DNA of 37,526 nucleotides from IMG/VR virus record IMGVR_UViG_3300045286_000091, positions 1 to 37,526 of that record; one strand, written 5' to 3'. Positions 1-7,404 of the stretch are shown here, piece by piece. The stretch is from a virus. A program made the position numbers and the translations under genes. Within the stretch, counting starts at the first letter, position 1. Each line of letters begins with the position of its first letter. The notes beneath the pieces are model-generated. The model saw only the letters and a program-made list of their open reading frames with translations. It did no database searches and had not been told where the DNA came from.

Positions 1-3000
1 GGCCCCGCCGCGCATCGACAGGTGCACCAGGAACTCCGCGACCTCCATGACGTGCCACGGCCGGTAATCGGTCTGGGAGTTCAACCGGAATCCGGCCGCC
101 TCGGTCGCGCGACGGAAGAGATCGTCCGACAACCTGAGGACCTGGTTCGTGTAGGTCGCCCAGCCCTTGATCGTCGTCGCCATCGAGGCGACCTGCGCCG
201 ATCCCCGGATCTTGTCCGCGAGCTCCGCTTCGAGATCGCTCTTCGGCTCCACGACGCCCTTGATCAGCCCCAGCAGGCGCACGGGGTCCATCTTCGGAAG
301 CTTCTTCGCGTTGGCTCGCACGAACGATCCGAGCGATCCGTCCCAGGACATGAACCGAGAGCCGACTCCGGAAGGACGAATCCACGGATCGCCGACCCCC
401 GCTTTCCTCGGGGTGTAGCCCATGACGCGCCGGAGGTTCTCCTCGGTGGCCTGGCCCTTCTTCTGGAGTGCCTGGATCTCCGACACGATCGCCGCGTTAC
501 GCGTCACGGCATCGTCGAAGGCGTCCCGGGCGCTCTGGCCGTAGCAGTACCAGCACGCCGGGGCGACCCCGAGCTCCTTCATCATCCGGCCGATAAGATG
601 TCGCTCCTCGGTCTTGAAGACGCGGGAGAGCCGGCGCTCGAGCTCGATGATCGTCGCGACGTACTGATCCTGCCTCGGGCACGCGGTCGTGATGTCGAAC
701 GTCAGGTTGAACAGCGGGTCGAGGTTCTCGCGAAGGGGACTCCCGGGGCCCTCGAGCGGCACGCCCTGGAAGTCGCCAAAGATCATCGCGGTCATCTCCA
801 TGCCGCGGATGAAGGACTCGAGGTCCGACTCCGAGAATCGCTTCCTGACCTCCGGATTCGCCTTCAGCTTCTCGACCCAGGCCTGCCAGTCGCGGGTCTG
901 CGAAAGCCCTTCGCCGGTCGCCGGTCCCCCGGGCAGGGTGCCGTCGTCGGTGCCCGGGAGGCCCTCGTCGCGCAGGCGCTCCCCGGCGTCCCGGTTCTCG
1001 GCCTGGACCTCGGAGGCCCCCTTGAGGACCTTCCGGAAGCCCATGAGCTCCCAGTACTCGACGTCCCCGGGATCGAGCGCGTCGACGTACACGGTGCGGC
1101 CGTGGCGGTCCTGGGCGCGGTAGGCCTGCGCCAGCTTGTCGGAGCCCCGCTCGATCCGGAACGCCTCGGCGGCCGCGGCGACGGACCCCGGGCCGACCGG
1201 GGCGACGCGATCCCACCTCAGGAAGTCCTCGGTGCCGTCGTAGCTCGACTGGCGCGTCCTGACGGCCCGGGCTACCTGGTCCTCGGTGATCTCGGGCCAG
1301 AGCTCCGACGGGCTCGCCTTGCGGCCGTCAGGGAGCTGCACGTAGTACCGGGAGGGGTTCCCGGAGATGTCGGACTTCTGATACAGGTCCGGGGAGTCGA
1401 CGAAGTCGTGGACCTCCTGGCCCGTGACCGGGTGGTACCCGACGACCTTGCGCTCCTGGCCGGCGACCTCGAGCGCGTCGACCGCGCGTCCCAGGATGCC
1501 GGCCCTCTGGTCCTCGGTCAGGGCCGCGCCGGCCTCGTAGGGGACCGGCATGCCGGGCTTCAGGGCGTCCGAGGGTACCGGGTCCACCCCGGTGTCGCGG
1601 AGCTCCTGTGGGGCAAGCCCGGGCGCAGGCGGGGTACCCGTGGCGGCATCCCAGCCCTGCCGGAAGAGGTCCATCTGGGTTTCGGAGATCCCGGAGGCCT
1701 TCGAGAGCCCCGAGGAGTCGACGGCGCCCACGGAGACCTTGTACCGGTTGTAGATGTCGATCGCGGTCATCGGGACGCCGTTCCGGGTCATCCGGTCGGC
1801 GAGCCGGGTCATGATCGCCTGCATGACCATAGCCGAGTGTTCTGCCTCGACCGGGTCGCCGGTGACCATGGCCCGGGACCGCCAGTCCTCGAACACGGCC
1901 AGGCTGGGCCCGGTCAGGTCGGCCGGGGACGACTTGCGGGCCTCCTCGACGGCGGCCTGCGTCTCGTTCCCGATCGCCTCGAAGGGGTCCATGGACTCCC
2001 GTAACGTAGGTCCCCCGGGCTCTGTTGCCACGTCCTGGACGAGGGCCGCGTGCGCCTCGGTCGGGGCGATCTTGGCGGTCCACTTCTCGATCGGGATCGC
2101 GAGCTCCGCGCCGAGCCGGGTCGCCTCGTCGTAGGCTTCGGTGTCCCCGAGGACCTCCCGGGCGGCCTCGCGCGGGTCGACGTTCTGCTCCTGGAAGTGC
2201 CGGTTCCAGCTCTCGAGCTTGGCGAAGAGCGTCGGGGGGGCGCCCGACTTCTTCGCGAGCTCCGACGCGACTTCCTCGACAGCGTCCGGGGAACGAACGA
2301 CCGACTTAGATTCCTTCATCACCTCCGCGAGCTGGTTCATCGCCAGGACGTTGCGGCGTGCCCGCTGGACGTTCCGGTAGTTCCCGAGGACGTTCTGCCC
2401 CATCCCGAGCACGGAGAGCAGCCACATGCCCTCGAGCGCCCCCGTGAACTCCCCCCAGGCCTCGGAAGGGAGCTTCGACCACTGGGTCTCCCCTCCCCCC
2501 TTCCAGATCGAAAGCTCCCGCCCGGTCGACGTCACGAGCTGCTGCGCGGCCTCGGTGCCCGTCTCCCACGCGAGCGACTTCGCCCCCTCGAGCGCCTCCC
2601 GACCCAGCCCGAGGCCGTACTTCTTGAGCGCCTCCTTCGCCGGCGTCCTGAGGGTTTCCTTCCCGAGCTTGCGGAAGTACGGGACGTAGAGCTTGAGCCA
2701 GGCGAGTCCGGGCATCATCTCGAGACCGGCGTTGATCAGGCCGACGACGTTCGAGGCGACGGCGGCGGTCTTGGGATCTTCCCCGCCCCCGCGGCGCTTC
2801 TGCTCCTTGAGCATCTCGAGGTAAGCGGCGCCGTTCTCGATCTGGTAGGTGTCGAGCGCGAGACCCGTGATGTAGCCGGTCTGGAAAGCCGTCGCGGCCG
2901 AGATCGGGATCCCGAGGAGGGACAGGCCGCCGGTCGGCACCGCGGCTGCGGCCTCGGCGCCGGCGACGGCGGCGGCGGCCGCGCCGCCGTACTTGAGGCC

Positions 3001-3780
3001 CCGTAGGGTGCCCCCGACCATGTTGGGCAGGAGCTCCGCGAGAGCGCCCGCGGACCGACCCAAGACGCGAAGCGACCGGGCGTCCTCGCCGTAGTCCCAG
3101 GGGACGAGGTCCTTCGCGAGCTCCCGGACGCGCGGTAAGTCGTCGAGCTTCTGCCCCTCCGCGGCGGCGGCCGCCCCGACCTGAGCCTCCTCGCGTTGCG
3201 CCATCCCGCGCTGGAACCGGCGTTGGATCGCGCCAGGGTGCCAGTCCCAGGAGCCGAGGCGGTCGTCGTACTCCCAGGAGCCGATCCACCAGGCGATCCC
3301 TTCGAGGCTGGCGACGTCGTCCGCCACGAGCGCGTGCCGGATCGGGTTCGCGAGCCAGTCGGCGAGGACGGGGTGGTCGCGGGTGATGCGGTTCCAGTCG
3401 ACCCCCTTCGTGCGCGCGAGCTGGCGCGCCTTCGGGAGATCCGAGGCGACGGCGTTAGGTGGGATGCCGGTGATGTACGACAGGCGGCCGACCTCGGCCG
3501 CGGTCTCCGGGTCTTCCTCGAGGTTTGCGTTGTACCACTCGAGGAACTTCGCCCGGGTGTCCTTGAAGACCTCGTCCTCCTGGTCGGCGTCCGCGAACGC
3601 CTTGTCGTAGTCCGAGCTCGAGAACTCCGGGCTCTTCGTGACGCCGGCGTCCTGGGCGTTCTGGTCGAGGGTGACGGTCGGTCCCTGGGGAGCGTCGGCC
3701 GCGGAAGGGTTCTCCCGAGCCTTCGGATCGGGCTCGAAGAGGCGGTCGTAGTCCTCGGCCGTGTACGTGGTCTCGGCCAT
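1..3780 (-). CDS. Giant gp16-like internal virion/ejection protein, N-terminal part (runs off left edge)
   Basis: I translated the minus frame by hand; it is open from an ATG at 3780 to base 1 (1260 codons) without a stop. The ATG directly follows the TAG of the gp15-like gene and has a GGGGAG ribosome site. The N-terminus is acidic and polar. A long Ala/Gly-rich hydrophobic stretch lies at about residues 250-305. A cysteine pattern is seen at Cys1034, Cys1076 and Cys1079 (CWYC). By position after gp13-, gp14- and gp15-like genes it corresponds to T7 gp16, which is ejected into the host at infection. I see no clear transglycosylase motif. The rest of the protein is probably the partial gene at the right edge of the window. 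The role comes from gene order and size, not a decisive motif. Confidence 0.8.
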   Translation of the reverse strand, partial: MAETTYTAEDYDRLFEPDPKARENPSAADAPQGPTVTLDQNAQDAGVTKSPEFSSSDYDKAFADADQEDEVFKDTRAKFLEWYNANLEEDPETAAEVGRLSYITGIPPNAVASDLPKARQLARTKGVDWNRITRDHPVLADWLANPIRHALVADDVASLEGIAWWIGSWEYDDRLGSWDWHPGAIQRRFQRGMAQREEAQVGAAAAAEGQKLDDLPRVRELAKDLVPWDYGEDARSLRVLGRSAGALAELLPNMVGGTLRGLKYGGAAAAAVAGAEAAAAVPTGGLSLLGIPISAATAFQTGYITGLALDTYQIENGAAYLEMLKEQKRRGGGEDPKTAAVASNVVGLINAGLEMMPGLAWLKLYVPYFRKLGKETLRTPAKEALKKYGLGLGREALEGAKSLAWETGTEAAQQLVTSTGRELSIWKGGGETQWSKLPSEAWGEFTGALEGMWLLSVLGMGQNVLGNYRNVQRARRNVLAMNQLAEVMKESKSVVRSPDAVEEVASELAKKSGAPPTLFAKLESWNRHFQEQNVDPREAAREVLGDTEAYDEATRLGAELAIPIEKWTAKIAPTEAHAALVQDVATEPGGPTLRESMDPFEAIGNETQAAVEEARKSSPADLTGPSLAVFEDWRSRAMVTGDPVEAEHSAMVMQAIMTRLADRMTRNGVPMTAIDIYNRYKVSVGAVDSSGLSKASGISETQMDLFRQGWDAATGTPPAPGLAPQELRDTGVDPVPSDALKPGMPVPYEAGAALTEDQRAGILGRAVDALEVAGQERKVVGYHPVTGQEVHDFVDSPDLYQKSDISGNPSRYYVQLPDGRKASPSELWPEITEDQVARAVRTRQSSYDGTEDFLRWDRVAPVGPGSVAAAAEAFRIERGSDKLAQAYRAQDRHGRTVYVDALDPGDVEYWELMGFRKVLKGASEVQAENRDAGERLRDEGLPGTDDGTLPGGPATGEGLSQTRDWQAWVEKLKANPEVRKRFSESDLESFIRGMEMTAMIFGDFQGVPLEGPGSPLRENLDPLFNLTFDITTACPRQDQYVATIIELERRLSRVFKTEERHLIGRMMKELGVAPACWYCYGQSARDAFDDAVTRNAAIVSEIQALQKKGQATEENLRRVMGYTPRKAGVGDPWIRPSGVGSRFMSWDGSLGSFVRANAKKLPKMDPVRLLGLIKGVVEPKSDLEAELADKIRGSAQVASMATTIKGWATYTNQVLRLSDDLFRRATEAAGFRLNSQTDYRPWHVMEVAEFLVHLSMRGGA

Positions 3781-5667
3781 CTACTCCCCTTCGGGCGCCG
3801 TCTCCGGCGAGGGCTCGATCGAGGGCTTCGGAGCCCCCGTGGTGTTGTCCATCGCGTCCTTGAAGTCGGCGGTCTCGGAGTAGAGCCCGGGTAGGCCCGG
3901 GACTTCCGCGCTCGCGTTGTACAGGAGCTGCAGGTACTTCTTCTGCACCTCGGCTTCGGTGACCTTCCGGCCGGCGTTGCGGATCCGGAGCTCGATCTCG
4001 GCGCGGTCCTTCTTCGGCACGACGAGAGCCTGGCCGGGCTCGTACTCGTAGAGCTTGGCATCGGGGTCCCAGAACTTGAGCCCGGTCCCCTGAACCTCGA
4101 TGTCGAAGAACGCCTTCGTGGCGATCTTGCGGACCTCGTCCGCGGGGATCGCCTTGCCGGCGTTCTCGGGCTTCTCCGTCCACTCCTGGATGCGCTGGTA
4201 GACCCAGTTCTGCACCTTGGAGAACTTCTTCGCCTGCTGCAGGGTCATCTTCTTGCCGGGGGCCGGGATGACCCCGTTCTGCAGGCTGACGTCCTTGATG
4301 ATCAGGTCGGTCCTCACCGCGAGGTTGCGCTTCGTGGCGCCGGCGACGAGGTTCGCGGCGTCACGCTTCAGAGCCGCGGCCTTCAGCTGCTGCGTCGCGG
4401 TCATCGACGGGTAGTAGCGGTTCAGATCGATCGTCGCGAGCTCCTGCGGCTTCTCCTGGTAGAGCTGCATCAGATCGATCAGCGACGCGGTCCCGGTGAC
4501 CTCGAGCTTGTCCTTGATCTCTCGCGAGGCGCGATCGGTCTCGGCCTGGCGTTCCGCGTGGTAGTTGTGGTCGACCTGCTCCAGCTTCTCGAGGTAGTCG
4601 ATCCCTCGGTAGTTCGACTTCAGGCGGCCCTTGAGGCCTGGACTGACCGCGGCGAGGTTGTAGCCGCCGTCTCGCCACTGGTTGTACGCGATCTGGAAGT
4701 CGGCCTCGCCCGCCGTCCGGTCCTGCGTCTGCTGGTCGTTGATCATCCGGTCGATCCGGATCTTCGTGGCGTCGCGGACCTTGACGGCTTCCGGGGTGTC
4801 GTAGGGCATCTTGTCCCAGAGCGCCCGCATGACGCTGGGATCCTCGAACCCGGTCTTGCGGATCCGCTGGGCTTCCTGCTCCGCGAGGGTATCGGTCCAG
4901 ATCGGATCCGACTGGTTCCGGTACTTCTCGTAGGTCTGGGTCGGCATGAGGTGCTTGTTCTTCTCGAGGTACTGACGCATGCCGGCGGCATCGGAGTCGC
5001 GCTGGAACCCCTGGAGGCGCGCCTCGTGCGCGGCGTCCGCGGACTTCTGCATCGCGTCGTCGAGCGCCTCCGGGGTCCAGCCCTCGATCTTCGAGCGATT
5101 GATCAGGTGGCCCAAGAGGTTCGTCATGAGGATGCCGGCCGAGACGTCGTTCGCGTAGATCTCGGGTTGCGTCATCTGCCGGAACGTCTCGTTCCAGGCG
5201 TGATCGAACTTCGCCTTCGAGACTTCCTCGATCGCCTTCCCCTCGTGTCCCGCGATCGTCTCGAGCTGCGAGAGCCTCAGGCGGTTGATCCGGGCGTCGA
5301 ACGCCTGCTGAAGCGCCGGCTGCTTCAGGGACTCCCGGACGTTCTTGTACAGGGCGTCGAGGTTCTGCTCGACGCCGGCGCGGCCCTGGAGCGCCGCCTC
5401 CCCGGTCTTCCTGAGGTACGGATCCTTCCCGGTCGACAGGATGTCGGTCGAGCCGGCGAGGTACTGCCCCTCGGCTGCGGCCATCTGAGCGGCCTCGGCC
5501 TGCTGCCGGTGCTCTCCGACGGCGCGCAGGATCGATCCGACGGTCTGGAGCGCGTTCGAGATGGGGGATAGGTCGGTCGTGTGGTACGGCACGTCCGTCT
5601 GAACGCGCGCGCTGGGGAGCGGCTGCGCCTGAACGCGTTGCTCCAGGGCCTTCGGGATCCGGGCCAT
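3781..5667 (-). CDS. gp15-like internal virion protein
   Basis: A 628-residue, mainly helical, charged protein (start MARIPKALEQ) without membrane segments. It lies between gp14-like genes and the giant gp16-like gene, the place of T7 gp15, a component of the inner core that forms a trans-envelope channel during DNA ejection. The N-terminal 60 residues are Pro/Gln-rich, followed by long helices with many Gln, Glu, Arg and Ala. The C-terminal tail is acidic and Pro-rich. The ATG overlaps nothing but lies one base from the upstream stop. The next gene's ATG abuts this TAG. The assignment rests on order, length and helical character; I recognise no catalytic motif. Confidence 0.7.
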   Translation of the reverse strand: MARIPKALEQRVQAQPLPSARVQTDVPYHTTDLSPISNALQTVGSILRAVGEHRQQAEAAQMAAAEGQYLAGSTDILSTGKDPYLRKTGEAALQGRAGVEQNLDALYKNVRESLKQPALQQAFDARINRLRLSQLETIAGHEGKAIEEVSKAKFDHAWNETFRQMTQPEIYANDVSAGILMTNLLGHLINRSKIEGWTPEALDDAMQKSADAAHEARLQGFQRDSDAAGMRQYLEKNKHLMPTQTYEKYRNQSDPIWTDTLAEQEAQRIRKTGFEDPSVMRALWDKMPYDTPEAVKVRDATKIRIDRMINDQQTQDRTAGEADFQIAYNQWRDGGYNLAAVSPGLKGRLKSNYRGIDYLEKLEQVDHNYHAERQAETDRASREIKDKLEVTGTASLIDLMQLYQEKPQELATIDLNRYYPSMTATQQLKAAALKRDAANLVAGATKRNLAVRTDLIIKDVSLQNGVIPAPGKKMTLQQAKKFSKVQNWVYQRIQEWTEKPENAGKAIPADEVRKIATKAFFDIEVQGTGLKFWDPDAKLYEYEPGQALVVPKKDRAEIELRIRNAGRKVTEAEVQKKYLQLLYNASAEVPGLPGLYSETADFKDAMDNTTGAPKPSIEPSPETAPEGE

Positions 5668-5668
5668 C

Positions 5669-6367
5669 TCACACCCCCACGAAGGATTCCGCGGCGAGGT
5701 TGTCGAACTTTCCCGAGAACATCCCCCTCACGAGCCGGTGCTGCCCAAAGAACGTGGAGGAGGTTCGCTCGTAGGCCTGTCTCGCTTCCTCGACGGACTG
5801 GATCGATTGGATCTGGTAGCCCCAGGCCTGCCGCGCGGCGTTGTTCGCGGCCTGGCGCGTGTCGTACGCGAGGGCCCTTGAGGTCGCGGAGATCTGGCTC
5901 GAGGCGCTGCCGGAGCCGACGTCCGCCCCGGAGCCTCCGTAGGCCGCCCCCTGCTGGCCCTGAACCGCGCCGCCCTGGAGCGAGAGCGCCTGGTTCGTGA
6001 CGTTGCCGACCTGGATGGCGTCCGTGGCCTGCTTCATCGCGAGCCGAGCGTTCGCGAGATGGAGCTTCGTGGACTTGATGTCCGCGGCCATCGCGGAGAT
6101 CGTCGAGAACGCGGCCGAGGTCCAGCTCACCGCCATCCCGGTATACATGATCCCCTGGCCGACGTTCGAGATCGCCTGACCGGCCGACTGGGACGCCGCA
6201 CCGGAGACTCCACCGGTCGCCCCGGTCGCCGACCCGGTACCTCCGGAGCCCATGAACGAGCTCGAGGGCGACGGGGTCGTGAAGTCGGCTCCGAACGATC
6301 CCGCCCCCGCGCTGGCGCCGGCGCCGGCGCCCGCCCCGGCCGCTGCTCCTCCTCCTCCGCTTCCCAT
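5669..6367 (-). CDS. gp14-like internal virion protein, second copy
   Basis: A 232-residue protein that begins with a Gly/Ala/Ser-rich low-complexity segment (residues 1-65). It then has a hydrophobic stretch at about 67-95 and a helical region, with a GADVGSGS turn and a helix with a WGYQIQSIQSVEEARQAYE pattern. The upstream neighbour (6378-6905) has the same architecture: Gly-rich start, hydrophobic helix, GADVSSGS turn, then a helix with QSQISSISEIEQWKSKL. The two are tandem paralogues. The layout is that of T7 gp14, a small membrane-active core protein ejected first. It starts 10 bases after the neighbour's stop. The role is inferred from architecture and order. Confidence 0.65.
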   Translation of the reverse strand: MGSGGGGAAAGAGAGAGASAGAGSFGADFTTPSPSSSFMGSGGTGSATGATGGVSGAASQSAGQAISNVGQGIMYTGMAVSWTSAAFSTISAMAADIKSTKLHLANARLAMKQATDAIQVGNVTNQALSLQGGAVQGQQGAAYGGSGADVGSGSASSQISATSRALAYDTRQAANNAARQAWGYQIQSIQSVEEARQAYERTSSTFFGQHRLVRGMFSGKFDNLAAESFVGV

Positions 6368-6377
6368 CGTCGTGCCC

Positions 6378-6905
6378 TCAGTACTCGAACTTCGCCCCGA
6401 GCGGTATCCCGGTGAAGAACCCGCCGTACAGGTCGGAGTTCGAGATGTTCCAGAAGTTGTTCATCGCGGAGTCGAGCTTCGACTTCCACTGCTCGATCTC
6501 CGAGATCGAGCTGATCTGGGACTGATACGCCTCCTTCGCCGCGTTCTGAACGATCTGCCGGGTGTCCCACTCGTTCAGGAGCGCGGTCGATGCCAGGGTG
6601 CCCAGGTAGGATCCGCTCGAGACGTCGGCACCGCTCGTGGCGTGCGACGCGGCGATCTGGCCCATCTCCTGGGTGTTCGACTCCCGGTTCTGCTCCGCGC
6701 TCGTGAGGCCGGCGCGCATCTGCGACGCGGCCTGCTTCTGGTAGAGCGTCGCGTTGACCAGGTGCTGCGAGGCCGAGAGCTTGTCTGCAGCGACCTGGTT
6801 CCGGGCGTCTTGAACGGTCGAGATCGTCTGGATCGCGCTCCCGACGGCCCCTAAAACCATCCCACCGACGCCCGAGTCGCCTCCGCTGCTACCGCCCGAG
6901 CCCAT
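6378..6905 (-). CDS. gp14-like internal virion protein, first copy
   Basis: A 175-residue protein with a Gly/Ser-rich start, a hydrophobic segment at about residues 12-30 and long amphipathic helices. It shares the GADVSSGS turn and the following helix with the downstream gene at 5669-6367. The ATG at 6905 has a good GGAGG ribosome site and overlaps the end of the gp13-like gene by 17 bases. Its place between gp13- and gp15-like genes fits a T7 gp14-type ejection protein. No enzyme motif is visible. Confidence 0.65.
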   Translation of the reverse strand: MGSGGSSGGDSGVGGMVLGAVGSAIQTISTVQDARNQVAADKLSASQHLVNATLYQKQAASQMRAGLTSAEQNRESNTQEMGQIAASHATSGADVSSGSYLGTLASTALLNEWDTRQIVQNAAKEAYQSQISSISEIEQWKSKLDSAMNNFWNISNSDLYGGFFTGIPLGAKFEY

Positions 6906-7404
6906 CGCGCACCTCCTGCTGCTGCGTGTCGTCCTCGAGGTCCTCGTTGCGGACGACGAGGAAAGCCGTCTCTCCGTCTTTCAGCTCCGCTTCGTCCCAC
7001 AGGACGAACCCGTTGTGCGAGAGCCACCGGATCGTGTCGGACCTGAATTCCGGCACGACCGTAACGAGCCTTCGGTACCGCTTCGCGTAGTCGTCGAGGA
7101 CCTTCCGGTAGGTCTTGAGGAACGCGACCCTATAGACCCTCGAGATCTTCGTGGTCAGGCACCAGGGCCGGTACCAGTCCTCGCCCTTGGGGTTGGCCTC
7201 GCGGTCGCGTCGAATCCCGTACACCGCGATCACGGCCCCTCGGTACAGGAACGCGTGGTACTCGATCGAGTTCAGGATGGACCCCTCGAGAGCTTCCCGA
7301 GGCGTCCAGCCGTCCATGACCCGGATCTCCTTGACGTCCTCCGGAAGCATGTGCTCCGCGGCGTCCTCGATCTGGTCTCGATTCGGCACCACGATCTCGA
7401 ACAT
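6889..7404 (-). CDS. gp13-like protein (GNAT-type fold)
   Basis: A 171-residue protein starting at the ATG at 7404, which overlaps the tail tubular B stop as ATGA. It has the layout of the T7 gp13 family (DUF2833-type), which looks like a GNAT acetyltransferase: a beta strand with AFLYRGAVIAVYGI near residues 49-62, a central helix (FLKTYRKVLDDYAKRY) and the late segment RSDTIRWLSHNGFVLWDEAE near residues 122-141. In T7, gp13 is needed for virion assembly. Catalytic acetyltransferase activity is not implied. Much longer extensions of this frame upstream would lie inside the tail tubular B gene and are out-of-frame readings. Confidence 0.7.
   Translation of the reverse strand: MFEIVVPNRDQIEDAAEHMLPEDVKEIRVMDGWTPREALEGSILNSIEYHAFLYRGAVIAVYGIRRDREANPKGEDWYRPWCLTTKISRVYRVAFLKTYRKVLDDYAKRYRRLVTVVPEFRSDTIRWLSHNGFVLWDEAELKDGETAFLVVRNEDLEDDTQQQEVRDGLGR

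Noticed and set aside
22-2004. Long plus-strand open frame of 660 codons
   Set aside because: It is the antisense of the giant ejection gene. Arg/Gly/Leu-rich composition and lack of a ribosome site are typical of reverse readings in GC-rich genes.
2306-4061. Minus-strand open frames at 2306-3289 and 2736-4061
   Set aside because: They are other frames of the gp16- and gp15-like genes. The frame from 3780 is continuous and gives balanced protein composition.
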